From Aegilops tauschii subsp. strangulata (taxonomy: Eukaryota; Streptophyta; Magnoliopsida; Poales; Poaceae), in NCBI RefSeq assembly GCF_002575655.3, contig NC_053038.3:141934885-141998884 (forward strand): a DNA stretch of 64,000 nucleotides, read 5' to 3'. The translations under genes and the position numbers were made by a program. The first letter of the stretch is position 1; every line of letters starts with the position of its first letter. Under the pieces are notes generated by a model that saw only the letters and a list, made by a program, of their open reading frames with translations, made no database searches and was not told the origin of the DNA. Below are positions 53,654 through 64,000 of the stretch, in pieces.

Positions 53654-56600
53654 TGTAACATCCCAAAATTCTAAATTTTGGGATGTTATATAAAATAGAT
53701 AGTTTTGCTTGGTTGTATGATTGCTTGAGTGAAATTGAGTGAAATTCGTATCTGTTTGAAAGTTAAATGAGAGGGAATAAAAGGACTTTCCCAAACTTTC
53801 ATTTTGCATTTTGATCTCCGTGAATTCAAATACATAACCCTAGAGAGAAGATGACATGACTTCTTCCATTTATTTAAATGAAAAGGGTTTTGAAAAGATT
53901 TGAATTTTATTTGGAAATATTTTCCAATTCAAAAACTTTAAGCAACTCAATGATTTTCCTGAGAGAAGATAAAATGACTTCTTCAAAACATATGAAATAT
54001 GAGTTGGAAGTTTAAAAGGATCTAATTTAAAGTCATTTTGGAAATTATTTTCAATTTGGAGTATTTGGGTTTTATTCAAATTAATTTTCTCCAAAAATAA
54101 AATATATGGAAAATAGGGTAACATCATTCCCTACAGTAGAAAATTTGAGAGAAATAAATTTGAAATCATTTTGATGTTTTTAAAATGATTTTTATGAGGT
54201 TTTATTGCAGCAGTAGCACTCTTTGCTTTATTTGAATTGTTTTGTATTTTATTTGACGCTAGAAAAATGTTCATATTGTAGAAAATCTTTTTCTGAAAAT
54301 TTTGATATATAATATGCCTATATAAAAAATTTATTTTATTTTTCTTTATTCGGTTTTCCGTCTGTTTCTATTTAAAAAAATAACAAAAACTGTACATGTG
54401 GCCCATCACTAACTGCCGCCCAGGTGCACATCATAGTACCAGCGGGCGCCCCATCTTTATTTTTCTTTTCCTATATGGGCCAGGCCCAGCCAGCCTTTTC
54501 ATTTTTTTTCTTAGGCCGAATTTTGTTTTAAAAAACTGCAGCTGCGCGGCCGGCCGACCCGCCTTACGCGTTTAGGCCCATGCGACGCGCCTGTTTCGTT
54601 TTCTTTTCATCTACGTACGTATATGTTTAGTCCCACATTGCCTAGCCTTTGACCCTAAACCTCTTTTCCACCTATAAATATAGACCCATAGAGCCTCCAA
54701 AAATCATTTGACTCGGGTTAAATCAATATTTTAGTTTGACTAGATTTCTTAAAGAAAAATATTTTTCTCCTCTCCGGTGCGACTTTTGAGAATTGTCTTC
54801 TCTCTCCGAAGTCATCTTTTCTCTGCCTTATAAAGGTAACTTTTTTTGTTTTTTCCTCTTTTTATACTTCCGTAGTTTATTATTTCGAGACTAATACGAT
54901 AGAATAATTAGATTATCAATTAGTCTACGTATTTATACATTAGACCTTAGCCGTAGCTATTTTTCTTCCGTAAAACAGCGTGACCCTGATTTTTCAAATA
55001 TCCACTTTTCACTCGTTTATCCAAATTAGATGAAACCAGCGCCTATAGTTTCGTCTTGTTTTCACCTATCCAGTTAACCTGTCACGTCAACTTTTTGAAA
55101 TTTTCAAATTTCGAATTTTGTTCAGATTCATATTCAAACTTCTTTTGAACATAACTTGAGTTTCGTAACTCCGATTTAGTTGATTCTTTTTTCAAATCGA
55201 AGCTCTTGACCTAAACTTTCTGATAAGGTCAAATTCACATAATTTTGGTACTGTTAGAAATTGTTTTATGTTGCAAGAGTTATTTGCTTGGTTTTGATGT
55301 TTTCCGAACTGTCTTCTTCGTTCTTCCCGATCTTTTGAGTGATTGCTTATGTGTGGTTACTATTGCTTGCCTACGATAGATTGACCGAAGTGTGACGAAT
55401 AGAAATTATCAAGAGTTTTGAGTGCGAATCATCTTCATCAACAGTAAAGGCAAGTTCACACTTTGACCATATCCCTTTCATACCCAGTTTTTATGCATTA
55501 GTTTCACCCTCAGACATTGCATGAGTAGGATTGATAACATGTGGGTATTGGGAAGTAGTTGATGAGGTAGGAACCTATTGCCCTGCATTCAAACCTTGGG
55601 AGTTACTACTACGTTATGCTTATACTGCTATGCTATGCTCGTAGACGTGGATTGGTTTGAGAGAATTCATGAAAGATGCGAGAGTTATTATTATCTAAGG
55701 AAACTTAAGGTGGCTACTTTAATACACATCTGGGTGGATTGGTTGGGGCACCTGGAGAACCCAGTGCTTGCCCAAGGGGATCCCGGAGGACCCGTGTGAT
55801 CACCCTATGGAATGCCACCCAGGCTCAAAGGGATCATAAGATTATTCATGCTAGAAACTTCCGTGTGCGGCCACAAGCTATTATGGGCTCTAGCATAGTT
55901 GAGTAAGTTGCATGAGCTCTTGAAGAAGTGGATGAGCAGGTAGAGGGATGTAGGTTGGTATGGTCTACCCGGAGTAAAGAGTTAATGTTTCTGAAAGACT
56001 GTGTCTCAGTCATCCGTTTCTCAAACACCATGTAGTGCGAGAAATCCAACGGAGGCGATCAAGTCTTGTGGGGAAAAGTGCACAAACCTCTACAGAGTGT
56101 ACAAACTAATCATGATTAGTCGTGTCCCGGTTATGGACATCTTGAGTATCTGGTTCTTGAATTATCATGTTGATCTCAACACTTTATTTAATTAACTTGA
56201 TTGGGTTAATGATTATTATTTTGGGATTGAGTTGGAGGAACCTTCTCAATATTTTATCAACCAACTTTGTAGTTAAATAAAATATATTCCTTTGTAGTAG
56301 GGAAAAATTGGCTTTTCGCAAAAACTTTATAACCATAGAGCCTTTCCACCAGCCATATATGCATGTAGTGATAGTTATTATTCATCATTATCCTATGGTG
56401 TGAATTTGCCAGTACATTCAATGTACTGACCCTTTGTGGCTGCAACGTCTCATGTTGCAGGATATCTTACGACGAGTAAGTGATACGTTAGGGTTACGAT
56501 TTCTACATTCAACTTTGCTGTTGGTGTTGATGGGAATCCACAACCTTGTTGTTACTTCCGCTATTTGGATTGAGGTAATAGCATTTACGTTACTTTATAC

Positions 56601-56709
56601 ATGTGATTTACCTATGTTATAAATCCTCGAGTACTGTGTGTGTCAGCATACCGATCCAGGGATGACACTTAAGCACAGAGACTTGACCGTCTGAGGTCGG
56701 GTCGCTACA
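53654..56709 (+). repeat. 3' LTR of the gag-only element
   Basis: It starts TGTAACATCCCAAAATTC and ends GGTCGGGTCGCTACA, directly followed by the target duplication CACAT. It lacks the Stowaway MITE of the 5' LTR. A TATA box (CCTATAAATATAGACC) lies near 54670. Confidence 0.93.
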
Positions 56710-57726
56710 CACATCGATTGCTATCCAGCATGCATCTAGTGTATTAAGTTCATGGAAAAACACAGTAATGCAATAGGAACGATGACATGATGTGGACAAG
56801 ATCTATTTATGTTAAAATAGACCCCATCTTGTTATCCTTAATGGCAACGATACATACGTGTTGGTTCCCCTTCTGTCACTGTGATCAAGCACTGTAAGAT
56901 CGAACCCATCACAAAGCACCTCTTCCCATTGCAAGATAAATAGATCAAGTTGGCCAAACAAAACCCAAATATCGGAGAAGAAATACGAGGCTATAAGCAA
57001 TCATGCATATAAGAGATCAAAGAAGACTCAAATAACTTTCATGGATAAAAAGACAGATCTGATCATAAACTCAAAGTTCATCAGATCCTAACAAACACAC
57101 CGCAAAAAGAGTTACAGCATATGGATCTCCAAGAGACCATTGTATTGAGAATAAAAAGAGAGAGGAAGCCATCTAGTACAAACTACGGACCTGAAGGTCT
57201 ACAAAAGACTACTCACGCATCATCGGAGAGGCACCAATAGACATGATGAACCCCTCCGTGATGGTGTCTAGATTGGATCTGGTGGTTCTGGAACTTGCGG
57301 CGGCTGGAATTGATTTTCGTCGACTCCCCTAGGGTTTCTGGAATATTGGGGTATTTATAGAGCAAAGAGGCAGTTCGGGAGGCCACCGGGGTGGGCACAA
57401 CCCACCAGGGCACGCCTGGGCCTCCAAGCGCGCCCTGGTGTCTTGTGCTCACCTCGGGCTCCCTCTTCAGTACTTCTTTGGCCCACTGGATGTCTTCTGG
57501 TCCAAAAAACTCCACAAAAAGTTTTGCTGCGTTTGGACTCCGTTTGGTGTTGATTTCCTGCGATGTAAAAAACATGCAGAAAACAACAACTGGCACTTGG
57601 CACTATGTCAATAGGTTAGTACCAAAAAATGATATAAAATGACTATAAAATGATTATAAACATCCAAGAATGATAATATAACAACATGGAACAATAAAAA
57701 ATTATAGATACGTTGGAGACGTATCA

Positions 57727-57741
57727 GCATCCCCAAGCTTC
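57727..57741 (-). promoter_or_regulatory. Polypurine tract of the minus-strand TGATACGTC element
   Basis: On the minus strand AAGCTTGGGGATGC directly precedes the LTR start TGATACGTCTCC. Confidence 0.8.
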
Positions 57742-60139
57742 ATTCCTGCTCGTCCTTGAGTAGGTAAATGATAAAAACAGAATTTTTGATATGGAATGCT
57801 GCCTAACATGTCATCACATATTCTTTTCATTGTAGCATGGACATTTGGACTTTTATACGGTTCAAAGCAATAGTCTAGTTTTGACATGAGGACTTTAATA
57901 CTCAAGCATATCAACAAGCAACCATGTCTTTCAAATATCAGCGCTAACATAAGTTATCCCTAGCCCATTATGCTCAATCACTGATCCATTCATGAAACAC
58001 ACTCGCATATTAGCTACACCCAATGCTCAAGTACGATCATAATGCCCCTTAGTTGGTGCTTTATAAGAGAAGATGGAGACTCAAATAAAAATAAAAATTG
58101 CATAAAGTAAAAGAAAGACCCTTCACGGAGGGAAGTAGGGATTTGTAGAGGTGCCAGAGCTCAAAGCAAAAAGATAGAGATAAAAACATTTTGGGAGGCA
58201 TGCTTTTCCTGTCAACGAGAATGATCGAGTAGTTCCCAATACTTTCCATGCTAGATATATCATAGGAGGTTCCCAAACAAAAATTAAAGTTTATTCCTTT
58301 TTCAACTATACTTTCACTTTCTATGGCTAGCCGTATCCACGGGTGCCTTCCATACCAACACTTTCCAAGGAATTTATTATTTGACAACATAAATTAAATT
58401 CATTTTTCATTTCTGGACTAGGCATCCCTAATACCTTTGCCTTACTCTCGTGCAATGACAAGTGAATAAACACTCATCGTGAAAATAACATATCTAGCAT
58501 GGAAATATATTAGCCACCCCCTACCGTTTCATGAGCGGTACGAGCACACAAAAGAGAAAATTGTTTTGAAAATTAGAGATGGCACATACAAATTTGCTTA
58601 GAACGGCGAAAGAATACCGCATATAGGTAGGTATGGTGGACTCATGTGGCAAAACTGGTTTAAAGGATTTTGGATGCAGAGATAGTGATCATACTTAGTG
58701 CAAAATGAAGGCTAGCAAAAGATTGAGAAGCGACCAACCAACAAACGAAAAATCTCATAAGCAAGCATTAAGCATAATTAACACCGAACAATGCACCACA
58801 AGTAGGATGTAATTTCATTGCATAAATATTGACTTTCATGCTTGCATAGGGAATCACAAACGTTAACACCAATATTCTTACTAAAGCATAATTACTCATC
58901 AACATGACTCACATATCACAACATCATATCTAAAAACTATTACCAAGAATCAAGTTTATTTTGTCCAATGGTCTTCATGAAAGTCTTTATTATATCCTTC
59001 TTGGATATCTATCACTTTGGGACTAATTTTCATTTGTTGCTTCTGATAAGCTCAAACAAATATAAGTGAAGATCATGAGCATAATATTTCTTTCTATCAA
59101 ATTAATTTAAGTGAAGCAAGTGAAAATTTCTTCAAAAATACTAAAGCACACCGTGCTCAAAAAGATATAAGTGAAGCACTAGAGCAATTCCATAGCTCAT
59201 AAAGGTTTAAGTGAAGCATAGAGAGCAATTCTAACAAGTCATGGCATAATTTTGTCTCTCTCAAATAAGTGTGTCCAGCAAGGATTCATGACTTAAAACA
59301 AAAGGCAAAACAAGCAAAGACTCGTATTATACAAGACGCTCCAAGCAAAACTAATAGTATGTGACGAATAAAAATATAGCTTCGAGTAAATTACCGATGG
59401 TCATTAGAAGAAAGAGGGAATGCCACTCGGGCATCCCCAAGCTTAGTTGCTTGCTTCTCTTTGGATAATAGCTTGGGATGCCATGGGCATCCCAAATCTT
59501 AGGCTCTTCTTACTCCTTATTCCTTCATCCATCGTAACATCACCCAAAACTTGAAAACTTCAATCACACAAAACTCAACAAAACCTTCGTGAGATCCGTT
59601 AGTATAAGAAAACAAATCACTACTATAAGTACTATTGCAAACCCATTTATATTTTATTTTTGCATTATATCTACTGTACTCCAACTTTTCTATGGCAAAA
59701 ACTCTTCAAAAAAACCATAGAATCATCAAAACAAGCACACAACGCAAAGAAAACGGAATCTGTCAAAAATAGAACAGTCTGTAGCAATCTGGATATTTCG
59801 AATACTTCTGTAACTCCAAAAATTCTTAAAAATTAGGACTACATTAGCAATTTGTATATTAATCTTGTGCAAAAAGAATTGTTATTTTATCACGCTTCTG
59901 TTAAAAATGAGAATTATTTTCGTGAGCGCAAAAGTTTCTGTTTTTCAGCAAGATCAAATCAACTATCACCCAACAAGATCCTAAAGGCTTTGCTTGGCAT
60001 AAACACTAATTCAAACACAAAAAACACAATCATAACAGTAGCATAATTGTGCAAACGCTCAAGAACAGAAAGCAAAAGACAAAAATAAATTTTATTCATT
60101 GGGTTGCCTCCCAAAGGCGCTATCATTTTAGGTCGCTAG
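57742..60139 (-). other. Non-coding interior of the minus-strand element
   Basis: AT-rich sequence without polymerase motifs. Near 59040-59230 the word AAGTGAAGCA recurs with short spacing (AAGATATAAGTGAAGCAC, AAGGTTTAAGTGAAGCAT), a degenerate repeat. Near 59430-59500 the words GGGCATCCCCAAGCTTAG and GGGATGCCATGGGCATCCC echo the polypurine tract. Confidence 0.6.
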
Positions 60140-60860
60140 CTAGGCATAATGCATGGTTCTAAGTATTGTCATCCTTCTCCTTAATTTCCTTAGAGGTCTT
60201 TTTGTCATGAGCGTTTGTAAAAACAACATAAAATATATTATCCATTGAAACCTTAGCACTATCAAGTTGCTTAGCATCATAACCTCTTTGATTTCCGCAA
60301 CAATCCAAGAATAATGTTGATTAACATTATTAAAAACTTGTTGGATTATATATAAAATAGGGACTTCCTTTTTAAGATTGTCATCAAAAATTTGATTATC
60401 CCCAAGCAAATGTCTTAACGCATAATCACTATTATAGAGAATTTCATCTATCACCGGTTTTTTCATGATTTATACCATAGAAATCAAAGATTTCCCATGC
60501 TTCCCGTACAATGCAATCAAATTCATTCATAAGAACAAGGGTGGCCAACTTTTTAGCCTTGGGATTCTTTAGAACGGGCAACTCAAAAAACAATCTTTGC
60601 AAGGTAGGATGAGTGCGGATAAATTTATTTTCAAGTTTCGAAACTAGTGCTGAAATAGCTTCCGCATAAGATTTAGTCCTCTTAAGTATAGGAACATCAT
60701 CAGGACTTAAATTTCCAACACAATTGAAAAATTCTTGGATACGTTCTTTTCCTATAACATTCCCTTGCCCCAAAACAAAAGTTTTAGCATCCAAATTGCC
60801 AGATCGTCCAATTTTAGGAGTTAGGCCATCATCTATTTATGCCATACCAAAGTCACTCAT
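60140..60860 (-). pseudogene. Gag-like ORF of the minus-strand element
   Basis: An ATG at 60860 starts MSDFGMA, followed by an in-frame TAA (60837-60839) and then IDDGLTPKIGRSGNLDAKTF, LGQGNVIGKERIQEFFNCVG, RTHPTLQRLFFELPVLKNP and EAWEIFDFYGINHEK. A frameshift near 60455 leads to PVIDEILYNSDYALRHLLG and EVPILYIIQQVFNNVNQHY. Together about 230 residues, mostly helical, without zinc knuckle or enzyme motif. I recall a similar ORF in Sabrina-group elements; its role is presumably structural. One stop and one frameshift make it a pseudogene. Confidence 0.65.
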
Positions 60861-61036
60861 GATTGCAAACAAAGGGTAGATCTGACGAGAAAACGGCGAA
60901 CGAAAAAAAGGGGCGAATAAAATGGCAAATTTTTGTGAAGTGGGGGAGCGGAAAACAAGAGGCAAATGGCAAATAATGTAAATTGCAAGGAGAGGAGATT
61001 TGTGATTAGGAACCTTGTAGATGTTGATGATGTCTC

Positions 61037-61265
61037 TGTCGGTGTCAAAACCGGCGGATCTCGGGTAGGGGGTCCCGAACTGTGCGTCTAAGGTCGATGG
61101 TAACAGGAGACGGGGGACACGATGTTTACCCAGGTTCGGGCCCTCTTGATGGAGGTAATACCCTACTTCCTGCTTGATTGATCTTGATGAATATGAGGAT
61201 TACAAGAGTTGATCTACCACAAGATCGTGATGGCTAAACCCTAGATGTCTAGCCTGCATAATTAT
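61037..61265 (+). mobile_element. Start of an LTR beginning TGTCGGTGTCAAAACCGGCGG
   Basis: The junction TGATGATGTCTC|TGTCGGTGTCAAAACC marks a new LTR, with GGATCTCGGGTAGGGGGTCC and TTTACCCAGGTTCGGGCCC following. I recognise it as a common Triticeae Gypsy LTR but am not sure of the family name. It is interrupted at 61266 and continues outside the window. Its target duplication would be GTCTC (61032-61036). Confidence 0.75.
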
Positions 61266-62989
61266 TGTTGGAAATATGCCCTAGAGGCAATAATAAATGG
61301 TTATTATTATATTTCTTTGTTCATGGTAATTGTCTATTGTTCATGCTATAATTGTATTGTCCGGAAATCGTAATACATGTGTGAATACATAGACCACAAC
61401 GTGTCCCTAGTAAGCCTCTAGTTGACTAGCTCGTTGATCAACAGATAGTCATGGTTTCCTGACTATGGACATTGGATGTCATTGATAACGGGATCACATC
61501 ATTAGGAGAATGATGTGATGGACAAGACCCAATCCTAAGCATAGCATAAAAGATCGTGTAGTTTCGTTTGCTAGAGCTTTTCCAATGTCAAGTATCTTTT
61601 CCTTAGACCATGAGATCGTGCAACTCCCGGATACCGTAGGAGTGCTTTGGGTGTGCCAAACGTCACAACGTAACTGGGTGACTATAAAGGTGCATTACGG
61701 GTATCTCCGAAAGTGTCTGTTGGGTTGGCACGGATCGAGACTGGGATTTGTCACTCCGTGTGACGGAGAGGTATCTCTGGGCCCACTCGGTAATGCATCA
61801 TCATAATGAGCTCAATGTGACTAAGGCGTTAGTCACGGGATCATGCATTGCGGTACGAGTAAAGAGACTTGCCGGTAACGAGATTGAACAAGGTATTGGG
61901 ATACCGACGATCGAATCTCGGGCAAGTAACATACCGATTGACAAAGGGAATTGCATACGGATTGATTGAATCCTCGACACCGTGGTTCATCCGATGAGAT
62001 CATCGTGGAACATGTGGGAGCCAACATGGGTATCCAGATCCCGCTGTTGGTTATTGACCGGAGAGGCGTCTCGGTCATGTCTGCATGTCTCCCGAACCCG
62101 TAGGGTCTACACACTTAAGGTCCGGTGACGCTAGGGTTGTAGAGATATATGTATGCGGAAACCCGAAAGTTGTTCGGAGTCCCGGATGAGATCCCGGACG
62201 TCACGAGAGGTTCCGGAATGGTCCCGAGGTGAAGAATTATATATAGGAAGTCCAGTTTCGGCCATCGGGAAAGTTTCGGGGGTTACCGGTATTGTACCGG
62301 GACCACCGGAAGGGTCCCGGGGGTCCACCGGGTGGGGCCACCTATCCCGGAGGGCCCCGTGGGCTGAAAGTGGAAGGGAACCAGCCCTTAGTGGGCTGGG
62401 GCGCCCCCCTTGGGCCTCCCCCCATGCGCCTTGGGTTGGGAACCCTAGGGGGGAGCTTCCCCCTTGCCTTGGGGGGCAAGGCACCCCTTCCCCCCCCCCC
62501 ACTTGGCCGCCGCCCCCTTGGAGATCTGATCTCCCAAGGGCTGGCGCCCCCCCAGGGGTCCTATAAATAGTGGGGGGGAGGGAGGGCAGCAAAGAACAGC
62601 CTTGGGCGCCTCCCTCCTCCCCTGCAACACCTCTCTCTCTCTCGCAGAAGCTCGGCGAAGCCCTGCCGGAGACCCGCTACATCCACCACCACGCCGTCGT
62701 GCTGTTGGATCTCCATCAACCTCTCCTCCCCCCTTGATGGATCAAGAAGGAGGAGACGTCGCTGCACCGTACGTGTGTTGAACGCGGAGGTGCTGTCCGT
62801 TCGGCACTCGGTCATCGGTGATTTGGATCACGGCGAGTACGACTCCGTCATCCACGTTCATTGGAACGCTTCCGCTCGCGATCTACAAGGGTATGTAGAT
62901 GCACTCCTTTCCCCTCGTTGCTAGTATACTCCATAGATGCATCTTGGTGAGCGTAGGAATATTTTAAAATTATGCTACGATTCCCAACA
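61266..62989 (+). repeat. 5' LTR of an Angela/WIS/BARE1-type Copia element
   Basis: The 1724-bp LTR starts TGTTGGAAATATGCCCTAG and ends ATGCTACGATTCCCAACA, with the short inverted ends TGTTGG/CCAACA. It is preceded by ATTAT (61261-61265), the expected 5-bp target duplication. Length and sequence fit the Angela group, the most abundant Copia of wheat. Long ORFs in the GC-rich part (62150-62600) on both strands are chance products. Confidence 0.95.
62560..62570 (+). promoter_or_regulatory. TATA box of the Angela-type LTR
   Basis: GTCCTATAAATAGTGGG lies where BARE1-type LTRs have their main promoter. Confidence 0.8.
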
Positions 62990-64000
62990 GTGGCATCATG
63001 AGCCAGGTCTATGCGTAGTTACTATGCACGAGTAGAACACAAAGAAGTTGTGGGCGTTGAGTTTGCCAATTCTTCTTGCCGCTACTAGTCCTTTCTTGTT
63101 TCGGCGGCATTGTAGGATGAAGCGGCCCGGACCGACCTTACACGTACACTTACGTGAGACAGGTTCCACCGACTGACATGCACTAGATGCATAAGGTGGC
63201 TAGCGGGTGTCTGTCTCTCCTACTTTAGTCGGAACGGATTCGATGAAAAGGGTCCTTATGAAGGGTAAATAGAAATTGGCAAATCACGTTGTGGTCATAC
63301 GTAGGTAAGAAACGTTCTTGCTAGAAACCTACAAACCACGTAAAAACTTGCAACAACAATTAGAGGACGTCTAACTTGTTTTTGCAGCAAGTGCTATGTG
63401 ATGTGATATGGCCAGAAGATGTGATGAATGATATATGTGATGTATGAGATTGATCATATTCTTGTAATAGGAATCATGACTTGCATGTCGATGAGTATGA
63501 CAACCGGCAGGAGCCATAGGAGTTGTCTTTATTATTTTGCATGACCTGCGTGTCATTGAATAACGCCATGTAAATTACTTTACTTTGTTGCTAAACGCGT
63601 TAGCCATAGAAGTAGAAGTAATCGTTGGCGTGACGACTTCATGAAGACACAATGATGGAGATCATGGTGTCATGCCGGTGACAAAGATGATCATGGTGCC
63701 CCGAAGATGGAGATCAAAGGAGCATGATGATATTGGCCATATCATGTCACTATTTGATTGCATGTGATGTTTATCATGTTTTTGCATCTTATTTGCTTAG
63801 AACGACGGTAGCAAGTAGGATGATCCCTCATAATAATTTCAAGAAAGTGTTCACCCTAACTGTGCACCGTTGCGAAGGTTCGTTGTTTCGAAGCACCACG
63901 TGATGATCGGGTGTGATAGATTCTAACGTTCGAATACAACGGGTGTTGACGAGCCTAGCATGTACAGACATGGCCTCGGAACACACGCAATACACTTAGG
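62990..64000 (+). mobile_element. Untranslated leader of the Angela-type element
   Basis: The interior runs to the window end with leader words I know from this family (GGATGAAGCGGCCCGGACC, GAAGATGGAGATCAAAGGAG). Gag-pol and the 3' LTR would lie to the right. No coding sequence is reached here. Confidence 0.9.
62991..63004 (+). promoter_or_regulatory. Primer-binding site of the Angela-type element
   Basis: TGGCATCATGAGCC directly after the LTR is the initiator-Met-like site seen in this group, a variant of TGGTATCAGAGC. Confidence 0.75.

Larger units (their letters stand above)
46866..56709 (+). mobile_element. Gag-only LTR retrotransposon, complete, TSD CACAT
   Basis: LTRs of 3175 and 3056 bp flank a 3.6-kb interior with a tRNA-iMet primer site, a gag ORF with several zinc knuckles and a polypurine tract. 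The flanks carry a perfect 5-bp duplication CACAT (46861-46865 and 56710-56714). No protease, RT or integrase motif is readable. It is a non-autonomous element, with very long LTRs for its interior, inserted in the 3' LTR of the element above. Confidence 0.93.
46299..57726 (-). repeat. 3' LTR of the minus-strand element, split by an insertion
   Basis: Its two parts are 46299-46865 and 56715-57726, about 1.58 kb after removing the insert and one target duplication. On the minus strand it runs from TGATACGTCTCCAACG to CTAGCAGACATCA, giving TGAT...ATCA ends. A TATA box (CTCTATAAATACC, minus strand) lies at about 57352-57364. It is related to the LTRs at 1-953 and 2337-3906. Confidence 0.88.
46299..61036 (-). 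mobile_element. TGATACGTC-type Gypsy element, minus strand, 3' LTR and interior
   Basis: On the minus strand the order is a gag-like ORF (60860-60140), a long non-coding interior, a polypurine tract (AAGCTTGGGGATGC) and a 3' LTR starting TGATACGTCTCC. The 3' LTR ends (plus strand TGATGTCTGCTAG) at 46299 and is split by a complete retroelement. The 5' side is cut at 61037 by another LTR. No RT or integrase is visible, so it looks non-autonomous, as I recall for the Sabrina group. Confidence 0.8.

Noticed and set aside
62131..62600. Long overlapping ORFs of more than 130 codons on both strands.
   Set aside because: They are in the GC-rich part of the Angela-type LTR, where stop codons are rare by composition.

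Overview
This window looks like grass genomic DNA, most likely wheat or a close relative (Triticeae). It has no bacterial-type operons. It is mostly LTR retrotransposons, CACTA transposons and Stowaway/Tourist MITEs nested in one another. The Angela/BARE1-type Copia LTR and leader at the right end and the terminal sequences starting TGATACGTCTCC, TGTCGGTGTCAAAACC and CACTACAAAAAA are ones I recognise as typical of Triticeae. Family names are from memory and could not be checked by search.

Left block (1-33157) reads as a Russian doll. The 3' ends of three CACTA elements appear in order at 19947, 24656 and 30430, and all their 5' ends lie left of the window. The third sits inside the 3' part of a Maximus/Sirevirus-like Copia element whose 3' LTR is 31701-33157. 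The innermost CACTA is split by a minus-strand Tat-lineage Gypsy element (1534-11266). That element's left LTR is itself split by a solo LTR (2337-3906). The same CACTA is also split by a non-autonomous LTR element (12446-19400) that carries a tRNA-Lys-like sequence. The third CACTA holds remnants of a B3-domain gene whose intron contains a 2.7-kb solo LTR (26496-29231).

Middle block (33158-46298) is an island without recognisable large transposons. It contains gene remnants and low-copy-looking sequence: a broken gene with internal repeats (34121-34788), one intact 189-codon ORF on the minus strand (35935-36504), the last exon of a 3'-5' exonuclease-like gene (36803-37020), a nearly perfect 115-bp inverted repeat (37802-38068), tandem repeats, and a complete 253-bp Stowaway MITE (43830-44082).

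Right block (46299-64000) is nested again. A minus-strand TGATACGTC-type LTR element (46299-61036 in view) has its 3' LTR split by a complete gag-only retroelement (46866-56709, TSD CACAT). Its interior is cut at 61037 by the start of another LTR, which is cut at 61266 by an Angela-type Copia element that runs out of the window.

Almost all coding sequences are decayed by stop codons and frameshifts. The most interesting signals are: B3 DNA-binding domains carried by two unrelated transposons, one of them antisense to gag-pol with its own TATA box; a tRNA-Lys(CUU)-like sequence inside an element whose primer-binding site matches tRNA-Lys(CUU); the long hairpin; and the gag-only element with four canonical zinc knuckles plus two variants.
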